A stretch of 64,000 nucleotides of DNA, from positions 124,001-188,000 of the forward strand of contig JABLXJ010000002.1 in NCBI GenBank assembly GCA_013178125.1, written 5' to 3'. Made by a program: the position numbers and the translations under genes. The notes below the pieces were generated by a model, which worked only from the letters and a program-made list of their open reading frames with translations, had not been told where the DNA came from and did not search any database. Shown piece by piece: positions 36,378 to 44,018 of this stretch (position 1 is its first letter; every line of letters begins with the position of its first letter). The DNA is from Bacillota bacterium. GTDB lineage: Bacteria > Bacillota > SHA-98 > Ch115 > JABLXJ01.

Positions 36378-36407
36378 TGTTAAATATAACGATAGGTGTT
36401 AAATATA
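36378..36407 (+). promoter_or_regulatory. Direct-repeat operator candidate downstream of the promoter
   Basis: TGTTAAATATA occurs at 36378-36388 and again at 36397-36407, a 19-base period (nearly two helical turns). It lies over the expected transcription start of the SorC-type gene, so autoregulation by repression is likely. Confidence 0.5.
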
Positions 36408-36428
36408 TCAGAAAGATAAAGATAAGAT

Positions 36429-37376
36429 ATGCTACAACGCGAGAGTCATGATAAAACTGAAGCATTGTTGACGAGTGTTGCTTTCCTATATTATGAAAAA
36501 GGTCTCACTTTGGAAGAGATTGCTCGGCGGTTTTGTGTATCAAAAATGACCATTTCTCGTATGTTAGATAAAGCACGGTTGCGGGGAATCGTAGAAGTCA
36601 AAATTCACCTTCCTATTGAGCACGATAAGAACCTTGAAGGGCAATTGATGAAGAAATTTGCTCTGAAGGATGCATTTGTTATTAAAAACCCTGGTACTAG
36701 TAATCTTGTAGAGCTTCTAGGTCAGGCTGGTGCATATTACTTACAGCTATATCTAAAGAGTAACGATATTCTAGGTATTGCACAGGGTAAAACGATGTCG
36801 AAGGTCGCCGAGTATATGGCCCCGAATTTCTATGAGGATTTACACATCGTCCAGATAATGGGCGGTCTCACTGACGTTGTCTCAACCAACATGTTCAGTG
36901 TTATCCAGGCATTTTGTGAGAAGCTTAAATGCAAAGGAACATATGTCCATGCGCTGGGTTACGCCAGCAGTAAGAAGCGGCGTGATATTCTGTTAGATGA
37001 AATCTTCAAAGCTACAGAGTTGGGTGAGTTGTGGGAAAAATGTAATATCTGTATGATGGGGATAGGAAATGCCGATGATACCTCCATATATACGAGATTG
37101 GGTTTTGCTACTTTAGACGAGTTAAAGGAAATCCAAGCCCTCGGTGGGGTAGGGGTGGTACTGGGTTATTTCGTAAATATCCATGGGGAGCTGTTATCCT
37201 GTTCAGTTAATGAACGCGTGTTGGCTATGCCGATTGAGTTGTTAAAAAGGGTTGATCATGTCATTGCGGTAAGTGGCGGCCATGAAAAGATCGGCGCAAT
37301 TATCGGAGCGCTCGCTACGGGATGGATAAATGCTTTAGTAACAGAGGAGGAAACGGCTAGACAGCTTTTAATGTAA
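36429..37376 (+). CDS. SorC/DeoR-like sugar-binding transcriptional regulator
   Basis: 315 residues. N-terminal HTH 'VAFLYYEKGLTLEEIARRFCVSKMTISRMLDKARLRGIVEVKI' followed by the SorC sugar-phosphate-binding domain ('SNDILGIAQGKTMSKVAEYM', 'VQIMGGLTD', 'VIAVSGGHEKIGAIIGALAT'). SorC regulators respond to phosphorylated sugars. Its neighbours are an orphan binding protein downstream and tandem cyclase 2 upstream, so it may control the orphan binding protein, itself or importer C. GAATCAA/TTGATTC just after the stop may form a weak terminator hairpin. Confidence 0.92.
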   Translation: MLQRESHDKTEALLTSVAFLYYEKGLTLEEIARRFCVSKMTISRMLDKARLRGIVEVKIHLPIEHDKNLEGQLMKKFALKDAFVIKNPGTSNLVELLGQAGAYYLQLYLKSNDILGIAQGKTMSKVAEYMAPNFYEDLHIVQIMGGLTDVVSTNMFSVIQAFCEKLKCKGTYVHALGYASSKKRRDILLDEIFKATELGELWEKCNICMMGIGNADDTSIYTRLGFATLDELKEIQALGGVGVVLGYFVNIHGELLSCSVNERVLAMPIELLKRVDHVIAVSGGHEKIGAIIGALATGWINALVTEEETARQLLM

Positions 37377-37754
37377 GAATCAAAGCTTTACCCTTGATTC
37401 GGTTGTCCGGCAACGCACCTTTATTCTTAAAGATCTTATTCGAGGGCTATGACTAGCATTTGGTTTGATAAGTCTTGATAGGGCATTAAGCTGTTAACGC
37501 CGATGATTTAGGATAGCGGTGTAAATCATCGCAGCGGAATAGGTGCAAAAAGGCCAGTATCTCTTATACGATCTTGCAAGACGCGGTACTAAGGCTGTCA
37601 GTTCCAAATTGCTGGTGAAGTCATCCGCGCAATGGCTTGGCTTGGTACCTTCAAACCCGATCCGTTATATCTGTGATCCTCCATATTAGTTGGTGACAAT
37701 AATCGGCGGTTTTGGTCCTAACCTTCTCAGAAGAAACCACCAGAAGGAGGTGAT
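37377..37754. other. Intergenic stretch before the orphan binding protein
   Basis: Apart from a 7-bp inverted repeat at 37377-37400 right after the SorC gene, no gene, strong hairpin or consensus promoter is seen. Confidence 0.25.
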
Positions 37755-37790
37755 GTGAGGAGGAAAAGGCTATCGCTGTCGCTAGCTTGA
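37755..37790 (+). CDS. Possible 11-residue leader peptide or remnant start of a secreted protein
   Basis: AGAAGGAGGTGAT at 37742-37754 is a near-perfect anti-Shine-Dalgarno match. It is followed by GTG and the short frame MRRKRLSLSLA, then TGA. The residues look like the n-region of a signal peptide. It may be a leader peptide, or the decayed start of a former binding-protein gene, 80 bases upstream of the current one. Confidence 0.3.
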   Translation: MRRKRLSLSLA

Positions 37791-37872
37791 TTATCTTATA
37801 AGAGTCAATTGGCACTACCCAGCTATCGGAATTGCAGGTTGGTCACAATTTAATTGCGAGGGGGCAGCTATT

Positions 37873-39156
37873 GTGCTAAGGCGATCGATGCTACTAGCCT
37901 TAATTCTGGTGACCTTGATGAGTTCCATGAGTGTAATTGGGTGGGCAGCAGGTAGAGAGATTACGATCAATGTGCTGGCAAGCGTGGGGGGTAGTGGGAA
38001 ATCTCTTAGCAAGGGGATTGAATTATTCAATGAAAAGTATAAGGGCGAATATCAAGTAAAGGCCACACTGATCGCACACGAATCTCTGCAAGAAAAACAG
38101 ATGATGCAGTTCATTACTCGTGTTCCAACTTATGATGTATTATCCATCGATGCAGCCTGGCTCCCAGCCGTATCTCGTTATCTAGAGCCTTTAAGTCCCT
38201 GGATAAAAAAATATGGACCCCATAATATGGAAGAAATGTACGGAGCGCCAACCATAGGCCGTATAACTTTCGATGGACATGTCGTAGGTCTACCGGTTCG
38301 GTTCGGTACGGTTATTCTATTCTATCGCGATGATTGGTTCAACGAGGCAGGCTTACAGGCACCTACAACGTTAGAGGATTATGTCAGTGCAGCAAGGAAA
38401 TTGACAAAGCCTGGTCGCTACGGTACGTCATTAAAGCTACAGTCACCTGCTTGGAGTCTAGAATCCTACGGCTGTTTTCTTTTGCCGCATGGGGGAGCAT
38501 ACCTTACAGATGATCTGAAGCATGCCAGCTCGTCTCTAACAAGTGAAGTAGGGATAAAGGTCCTTAACTTCCTCAAAGAATTACAGGATAATAGAGTTAT
38601 ACCAAATCCCCTTGAGTGGACATATGATGATAATGTAGTGGCATTTCAGACAGGTAAGATCGCCTTTTCTCATGAATATAGTGCACGGGCCGCACTCCTT
38701 GAAGATCACAAAAAGTCAGTTGCAGCGGGGAAAATGGGGTACGACGTCTTACCCACTCCTAAAGCCCCCATCGGCCCTCACACTCCCCGGTATTTCGGTA
38801 GTTATTGGACATTAGCTATTGATAAGAACTCCAAGAACAAGGAAGCAGCATATAAATTCATTAAATTCATGGCAGATGTAGAGGCCCAGCGATATATGGC
38901 TTTTAAAGCCGATAATGGGCCTGCTGTTCTCTCCATCTATGATGATCCCGAATATAGGCGGATAAACCCTGCAGCTCAGGCTATAAAAAAGGCCATTGTT
39001 ACCCTCGGGACTGCGGATTTCCTCGCTGTACCTCAGAATCTAGAGCTCACGAAGGTGGTTCATGAGGAACTACAATCATTTATCATTGGTAAGCAGGACG
39101 CTGCTAAGACAGCTAAACGGATGAGGGATAGAATAGATGAGGTATTAGGCAAGTAG
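37873..39156 (+). CDS. Orphan sugar ABC transporter substrate-binding protein
   Basis: 427 residues from GTG 37873 with GAGGGGG upstream. Signal peptide with likely cleavage at 'IGWAAGR', no lipobox. It parallels the importer C binding protein through its length: 'INVLASVGGSGKSLSKGIEL', 'NPLEWTYDDNVVAFQTGKIA', 'AGKMGYDVLP', 'FGSYWTLAIDKNSKNKEAAY'. No permease or ATPase lies beside it; an IS110 element follows. It may deliver a second ligand to the importer C permeases, or be left over after loss of its own permeases. Confidence 0.9.
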   Translation: MLRRSMLLALILVTLMSSMSVIGWAAGREITINVLASVGGSGKSLSKGIELFNEKYKGEYQVKATLIAHESLQEKQMMQFITRVPTYDVLSIDAAWLPAVSRYLEPLSPWIKKYGPHNMEEMYGAPTIGRITFDGHVVGLPVRFGTVILFYRDDWFNEAGLQAPTTLEDYVSAARKLTKPGRYGTSLKLQSPAWSLESYGCFLLPHGGAYLTDDLKHASSSLTSEVGIKVLNFLKELQDNRVIPNPLEWTYDDNVVAFQTGKIAFSHEYSARAALLEDHKKSVAAGKMGYDVLPTPKAPIGPHTPRYFGSYWTLAIDKNSKNKEAAYKFIKFMADVEAQRYMAFKADNGPAVLSIYDDPEYRRINPAAQAIKKAIVTLGTADFLAVPQNLELTKVVHEELQSFIIGKQDAAKTAKRMRDRIDEVLGK

Positions 39157-39176
39157 AGTGTTGAATGAAGACCTTG

Positions 39177-39200
39177 GGCCGGGGTTTCAATGCCCCGGCC
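39177..39200 (+). terminator. GC-rich stem-loop after the orphan binding protein
   Basis: GGCCGGGG pairs perfectly with CCCCGGCC around TTTCAATG. It lies 20 bases past the stop codon. No U-run follows (AATTAGG). Confidence 0.65.
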
Positions 39201-39464
39201 AATTAGGAAGTAGACCCTCATGTCGCCTTGGGCGACACCATCAGAAGGATGAAAATGGGGTTCATGTCGAATGATTCTTCTGCGGCTGGCGAAGAGAGGT
39301 CGGGTTTTCGTTGGTGCCTCGAGCCCGAGAAGTAGACGGACCCCAGCGGTCTGGTGTACCACAGATTGTTGCTCCTTTAGGAAGCACGCAGGGCAGATTG
39401 GCCCATTTAAAGGTTGCTGCACCAGCCGCAGTTAATCTACAGCCGCAGAAGGAGAGGGAGTTGC
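39201..39464 (+). ncRNA. IS110 5' non-coding region, candidate bridge RNA
   Basis: About 264 bases precede the IS110 transposase start. IS110-type elements encode a guide ('bridge') RNA in their non-coding flank. Seen here: a perfect hairpin GTCGCC-TTG-GGCGAC at 39222-39236 and several weaker pairings, such as TCGGG with CCCGA near 39300-39332. Element ends cannot be fixed because IS110 lacks inverted repeats, so loop assignment is not possible from this copy alone. Confidence 0.4.
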
Positions 39465-40679
39465 ATGGAGATTCTACACGAGCGTTGTTGTGGGTTAGAC
39501 GTCCATAAGAAGATCGTTATGGCTTGCGCTATCACGCCTGAGGGGAAAGAGATCAGGACGTTTGGCACCATGACAGAAGACATTCTGGCCCTTGCAGAAT
39601 GGGTTAAATCTAAGGGTTGTACCCATGTTGCAATGGAGAGCACGGGGGTGTATTGGAAACCAATCTACAACATACTGGAACTGGCAGGTATCGAGATTCT
39701 GGTTGTAAATGCCCAGCATATCAAGGCAGTCCCTGGGAGGAAGACAGATGTTAAAGATGCCGAGTGGATTGCTGATCTATTGCGCCATGGCTTATTACGC
39801 GGCAGCTATATCCCCAATCGAGAGCAGCGGGAGCTACGGGAGTTGGTACGTTATCGGAAGAGCCTGATTGAGGAGCGAGCTCGGGAAGTGAACCGTATCC
39901 AGAAGGTATTAGAAGGGGCTGGCATCAAATTGGCATCGGTAGCCACGGATATAACTGGTGTCTCAGGGAAGGCCATAATCGAAGCTATCATCGATGGTGT
40001 AGAGGACCCGAAAGCCCTAGCGAAGCTAGCACGCGGCCGGCTTAAGGAGAAAGAAGGAGAATTGGAGGAGGCCCTGCGTGGTCTTGTGGGAGAGCACCAA
40101 AGGATGCTTTTAGCCACTCAGCTACAGCACATCGAATTTCTGGATCAGCAGATTGCGACCCTTGATGAAAGGATAGGGGAGCGGATGCGCCCTTTTGAGA
40201 GGGAATTAAAGTTGTTGGATACGATTCCGGGTATAGGGCGTCGGAATGCAGAAGCTATCCTAGCATGTACTGGCGTAGATATGTCTCGATTTCCGAGTGC
40301 AGCACACCTATCATCATGGGCTGGGGTAGCCCCTGGTAACAACGAAAGCGCAGGCAAACGGAAATCAGGCAAAACCCGTCAAGGGAGTCCTTTATTACGA
40401 ACGACTCTTATACAAGCCGCGAGAGCTGCTGCTAGGACAAAGGGTACATATCTATATGCCCAATATCACCGGATAGCTGCCCGTAGGGGAGCCAATCGAG
40501 CCTGCGTTGCGGTTGCGCATACCATTATAGTAATTGTTTACAACATGATAAAGAATCTTCGGCCTTACTACGAGCTTGGCGATAGTTACTTTGAGAAACG
40601 TCGGCAACAAGCTATAGCCAGGAAGGCCATCAAGCAATTAGAAGACCTGGGGTACAAGGTTACCCTTGAGGTTGCATAG
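39465..40679 (+). CDS. IS110-family transposase (DEDD recombinase)
   Basis: About 404 residues from ATG 39465 behind AGAAGGAGAGGG. The N-terminal RuvC-like DEDD domain contains '[14 protein letters not shown]', '[18 protein letters not shown]' and '[18 protein letters not shown]'. The C-terminal Tnp domain has '[18 protein letters not shown]' and '[20 protein letters not shown]', including the catalytic Ser region. Complete and apparently intact. It sits between an orphan binding protein and a truncated PIN-domain gene, suggesting local rearrangement. Confidence 0.93.
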   Translation: MEILHERCCGLDVHKKIVMACAITPEGKEIRTFGTMTEDILALAEWVKSKGCTHVAMESTGVYWKPIYNILELAGIEILVVNAQHIKAVPGRKTDVKDAEWIADLLRHGLLRGSYIPNREQRELRELVRYRKSLIEERAREVNRIQKVLEGAGIKLASVATDITGVSGKAIIEAIIDGVEDPKALAKLARGRLKEKEGELEEALRGLVGEHQRMLLATQLQHIEFLDQQIATLDERIGERMRPFERELKLLDTIPGIGRRNAEAILACTGVDMSRFPSAAHLSSWAGVAPGNNESAGKRKSGKTRQGSPLLRTTLIQAARAAARTKGTYLYAQYHRIAARRGANRACVAVAHTIIVIVYNMIKNLRPYYELGDSYFEKRRQQAIARKAIKQLEDLGYKVTLEVA

Positions 40680-40801
40680 ATATCTGGGTATTGAACTCTG
40701 TTTAATGCTAGCCAGTTCACTATATACCAGCTCTGGCATAGTATGGGAAATCTAATGCCAGGGTCGGTAGGTAGGATGTTGGTGTTTTTTGCTCACTAGC
40801 C

Positions 40802-41032
40802 ATGTTAATTTTCAGGGCAGATCTCTGCGAAGATAAAAGCGACAATAAGTTTATAGCATGCGCCCTTGAGAGTGGTGCTCAATACCTAATAACCACGGAT
40901 GGTGCACACCTTGGAGGTCTGGCGGATATCATATATGCCCAATATAGAAAATATATACAGATAATGTCCCCCTATCAAATTGTTCGCATGGAGGCTTCCC
41001 GGCCTGAGGTTGATTTGTCTCCAGTATCATAG
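40802..41032 (+). pseudogene. C-terminal remnant of a PIN-domain toxin-like protein
   Basis: 76 residues. 'CEDKSDNKFIACALESGAQY' plus 'LITTDGAHLGGL' and 'IMSPYQIVRM' match the last third of PIN-domain (VapC/COG1569-like) proteins, where the D-x-x-D-N-K-F segment carries catalytic acids. The first two thirds are missing and no antitoxin gene is adjacent. Loss probably accompanied the IS110 insertion 120 bases upstream. Confidence 0.6.
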
Positions 41033-41047
41033 AAAACTACGTGAGAT

Positions 41048-41132
41048 GCGTTCCGGGGACGGCGCGCTTGCGGCGCGCCTCCGTTGAAATTTGGCGCGAG
41101 GGCATCGCCAAATTTCAACGGCCCCGTCACGC
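41048..41132. other. GC-rich multi-stem structured element (possible structured RNA or REP-like repeat)
   Basis: Three helices fit in 85 bases: GGCGCGC/GCGCGCC at 41061-41079, a perfect 16-bp stem CCGTTGAAATTTGGCG/CGCCAAATTTCAACGG at 41081-41121, and an outer, interrupted GCGT..CGGGG/CCCCG..ACGC pairing. No U-tract on either strand. It lies exactly at the boundary between the accessory half and the core half. Confidence 0.55.
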
Positions 41133-41230
41133 AAGCACCGGCAAACCTTGGAAAACGGCGGTGATTTTTAAACTCACACTTAGTGGTAAGCTAGTGGTAG
41201 CCACTCAGCTTTTCGTCCTGCCTTAGCTTT

Positions 41231-42244
41231 TCAGCTTGCCTTGCCCTTAAGCTCCTTCACCTTCAACACCTCAGTATTGACCAGGTTGGGCGGCACCTCG
41301 CCCTTCAGGATCGCGGCGCACCCCTCGGCGGCCATCGTTGCCATCTTCGTGCGCGTGGCCACGCTCGCGCTCGCGATGTGGGGGGCGATGGTGAGGTTAT
41401 CGAGCCCGAGGATCGGGTGGTTCGCCGGGATGGGCTCAGGCTCGGTGACATCGAGCCCCGCGCCAGCGATCTTGCCATCCCGCAGCGCCTCATACAGGGC
41501 ATCCAGGTCCACGATCGGCCCGCGGGCGGTGTTGATCAGGATCGCGGTCTTTTTCATCATGGCGAGCTCCTGCCTCCCGATCAGGTGGTAGGTCTTATCC
41601 GTCAGGGGCACGTGCAGGCTCACGAAATCCGAGCGCTGCAGCAGCTCCGGGAGCTCGACATACTCAATACCCAGCTCCTTCTCGAATTTCTCGTTCCGGT
41701 AGACATCGTAGTAAAGGAGCTTCATCGAGAAGCCGGTGGCGCGCCTCGCCATCTCATACCCGATCCGCCCGAGGCCCACGAGCCCCAGCGTGGCATGGTG
41801 GATGTCCTGGCCGAGGAAGCCCGTCGGGACCCAGGTTTTCCACTTGCCCTGGCGGGTATGCTTGTCGGCCTCGACGATGCGGCGCGCGCTCGCCATCAGG
41901 AGGGCAAACGCAAAATCTGCGGTCGTGTCCGTGAGGACGCCGGGCGTGTTGGTCACAGCTATACCCCTTTTCGTCGCCTCGGGGATATCGATGTTGTCAA
42001 AGCCTACAGCATAGTTGCTTATGACCTTGAGCTTCTCGCCGGCATCCATGGCCTCTGCATCCATCTTATCGGTAAGGAGGGATATGATCCCGTCTACATC
42101 CCGGATTTCTTTGAGTATGATCTCGCGCGGGGGCGGGAGCTCACCATCCCATACCTTCACATCTGCGACCTTCCGGATGATATCGAGGCCGGCTTCAGGA
42201 ATCTTGCGGGTTACATAGACTTTGAACTTCGCCATAGTCAGCAT
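41231..42244 (-). CDS. D-isomer 2-hydroxyacid dehydrogenase (glycerate/hydroxypyruvate/glyoxylate reductase)
   Basis: About 337 residues. First ATG at 42244 follows GGAGG by five bases; ATG 42235 (MAKFKVYV) is the alternative. NAD(P)-binding 'LGLVGLGRIGYEMARRA', substrate-site 'NYAVGFDNIDIPEATKRGI', catalytic Arg in 'INTARGPIVDLDALYEAL', Glu in 'GAGLDVTEPEP' and His in 'IAPHIASAS' are all present. This is the GyaR/GhrB-type family reducing glyoxylate or hydroxypyruvate. Last gene of a minus-strand operon behind a TIM-barrel isomerase-like gene and a GntR regulator. Confidence 0.9.
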   Translation of the reverse strand: MLTMAKFKVYVTRKIPEAGLDIIRKVADVKVWDGELPPPREIILKEIRDVDGIISLLTDKMDAEAMDAGEKLKVISNYAVGFDNIDIPEATKRGIAVTNTPGVLTDTTADFAFALLMASARRIVEADKHTRQGKWKTWVPTGFLGQDIHHATLGLVGLGRIGYEMARRATGFSMKLLYYDVYRNEKFEKELGIEYVELPELLQRSDFVSLHVPLTDKTYHLIGRQELAMMKKTAILINTARGPIVDLDALYEALRDGKIAGAGLDVTEPEPIPANHPILGLDNLTIAPHIASASVATRTKMATMAAEGCAAILKGEVPPNLVNTEVLKVKELKGKAS

Positions 42245-42280
42245 GTATCCTCCAATCTATATCATCGCCTCTCACGGGCG

Positions 42281-43195
42281 TCACAGGCGGGCCCAGGCTT
42301 CGTTGAGGGTCCTCTTTGCGTTTGCGATCACAATTTCCGACGACTCGCCCGCGAGCGGCTTCACCTCGAAGCTCACTATACGTGGGGCATCCTCATTCAG
42401 ATAGCCGATTTCAAACAACACCCTCAGGAACTCCGTGAGCTCCGCCACGTCATTTTCCCCGCCCGCGATGCCGAATCTGGGGTGGGCATCTCCGTAAGCG
42501 GGATGCGATTTGTCCTTGACCACGGCGTTCCCTATATGGGCGTGCACCAAGTAGTCCTTGACGGGGACGAGCGCATCCCTCGCCGTCTGGCCAAGGAGCG
42601 GCAGGTGGCTCAGGTCAACCATGAGGCCGAAGTTGTCAAACTTCTTCCTGACGTTGCTTGCTATCCTCAGGGCGGTGTCATTCGGCCCCACAAGGGATTT
42701 CTTCTCTATATCCCTGTCGAATATCTCGAGCACAACCGGCATGTCCCCCTTTGACCTGGCGTGAGCGCAGAGCTGCTCGATGGAATCCTCCAGGGCCTGG
42801 CAGGCGTCCTCCTCCCTGTCCTTGCCCGGGTACTTACCGGCGAGGAAAGCAAACCCAACGCATCCGAGCTCGTAAGCCTCATCGATGCCCTCCTTCAGCG
42901 TGGCGATGGTCTTCTCCCTTACGGCAGGGTCGAGCGAGTTGATGTCGAGCCCTGTGGTAAGGGTTCTCGGTTGCCCACCGTAGGCCACCGTCATATGCGC
43001 CTCGTTGAGGAGCTTCCTTGCGGCCTGGCGGACGCCGGGATCCTTCATCCAGGTGACCTCGACGGCGTTGAAGTAATCATCCTCGGCAATCTTCGTGAGG
43101 GTCTCGATGATCGGGCCTTCGCCCTTCATTACCTGAGGATAGGCCATGAAGTGGATCAACCCGACCTTCATGTACCTGTACATTGAGTCCTTCAT
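42281..43195 (-). CDS. Sugar phosphate isomerase/epimerase-like TIM barrel protein
   Basis: About 305 residues from ATG 43195, with AAAGGAG upstream and the stop of the GntR gene (43197) just ahead, so translation is coupled. 'MPVVLEIFDRD' (Glu ligand), 'GLMVDLSHLPLLG' (Asp/His), 'LVHAHIGNAVV' (His) and 'IVSFEVKPLAG' (Glu) follow the metal-binding pattern of the AP_endonuc_2/xylose-isomerase-like family. That family includes hydroxypyruvate isomerase and tagatose epimerase. The downstream hydroxyacid dehydrogenase fits a three-carbon acid or ketose substrate, but this is inference. Confidence 0.8.
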   Translation of the reverse strand: MKDSMYRYMKVGLIHFMAYPQVMKGEGPIIETLTKIAEDDYFNAVEVTWMKDPGVRQAARKLLNEAHMTVAYGGQPRTLTTGLDINSLDPAVREKTIATLKEGIDEAYELGCVGFAFLAGKYPGKDREEDACQALEDSIEQLCAHARSKGDMPVVLEIFDRDIEKKSLVGPNDTALRIASNVRKKFDNFGLMVDLSHLPLLGQTARDALVPVKDYLVHAHIGNAVVKDKSHPAYGDAHPRFGIAGGENDVAELTEFLRVLFEIGYLNEDAPRIVSFEVKPLAGESSEIVIANAKRTLNEAWARL

Positions 43196-43196
43196 A

Positions 43197-43937
43197 CTAT
43201 CCACGCTCCTTTGACTTTGACTTCTTTGCCTCATCCAGGACAAATCCTGCAACGGTATTCAAATGATCCAGAGCGGCCTCTCGCGCGGCTTTTTCGTCCC
43301 TGTTTTCGATGGCCGTGAATATCCTACGGTGCGCTTCGATGGCTGTGGACCTGCCCTCGGCGAGGCGCGCTACGCGCCTGTTGGCCTCCCTCAGGAGCTC
43401 CCTCAGGATCAGGTTCGTCTTGGCGAGCACGGGGTTGCCAGCGGCTTTATCGACCTTTTTATGGAAGAGCATGTCGTATTCCAGGAACTCCTCGACGTTG
43501 CGCGAGGCGCTCTCCTCCATGCGCTCCATGATCTCCCGTATCTCCGAAAGGCACTCCCCAGTCCTGCGGGATGCAGCGAGGCCAGCGGTCTCGACCTCGA
43601 GGATTGAACGAAGCTCCATTATATTGCCGATGTTCTCGGTATCAAACATGAGCACATACGAGAGCGGCTGGATGATCTTCTCCGATGTCGCTTTCGCAAC
43701 AAAGCTGCCCTCGCCCGGACGGATCTCGATCCACCCCATGAGCGCCGCGGCCTTGAGCGCCTCCCTAAGCGATGCCCTGCTCACCCCGAGGGCCGCAGCC
43801 AGCTCGCGCTCGGCCGGGAGCCTGGTGCCCACGGGGAGCTGGCCGTCGAGGATGGCGTTTTGCAGTTGCTCCAGGATGAGGTCGATCATCTGGGGCCGCT
43901 TGATCTTAGCGATCTTAACGAATTGGTCGCCTTCCAA
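43197..43937 (-). CDS. GntR-family (FadR/FCD) transcriptional regulator
   Basis: 246 residues. The winged helix 'LEQLQNAILDGQLPVGTRLP' with 'ERELAAALGVSRASLREALK' is followed by an all-helical FCD effector domain ('ELRSILEVETAGLAA', 'DMLFHKKVDKAAGNP', 'AHRRIFTAIENRDEKAAREA'). FCD regulators bind small organic acids such as lactate, pyruvate or glycolate. It leads the operon with the isomerase-like and dehydrogenase genes. A palindrome fitting this family lies 58 bases upstream. Confidence 0.93.
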   Translation of the reverse strand: MEGDQFVKIAKIKRPQMIDLILEQLQNAILDGQLPVGTRLPAERELAAALGVSRASLREALKAAALMGWIEIRPGEGSFVAKATSEKIIQPLSYVLMFDTENIGNIMELRSILEVETAGLAASRRTGECLSEIREIMERMEESASRNVEEFLEYDMLFHKKVDKAAGNPVLAKTNLILRELLREANRRVARLAEGRSTAIEAHRRIFTAIENRDEKAAREAALDHLNTVAGFVLDEAKKSKSKERG

Positions 43938-43989
43938 AGGCCTGACTCCTTCCTTACGGTTTCCTTATGGTTTCCCTAGGGCCAACAGG

Positions 43990-44018
43990 TTTATTGGTCT
44001 GACCATAGGTCTGGTCAA
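43990..44018 (-). promoter_or_regulatory. Putative promoter of the GntR operon with embedded operator
   Basis: On the minus strand TTGACC (44018-44013), a 17-base spacer and AATAAA (43995-43990). The -10 is weak. The spacer contains the palindrome TGGTCTGACCA (43995-44005), the TGGT-NNN-ACCA form bound by FadR-subfamily GntR proteins, plus a second half-like GGTCTGGTC. Binding there would block the promoter. Confidence 0.5.

Noticed and set aside
41378-42754. 458-codon plus-strand frame opposite the dehydrogenase and isomerase genes
   Set aside because: It is antisense to two well-supported genes, has no domain resemblance, and long antisense frames are expected in G+C-rich DNA.
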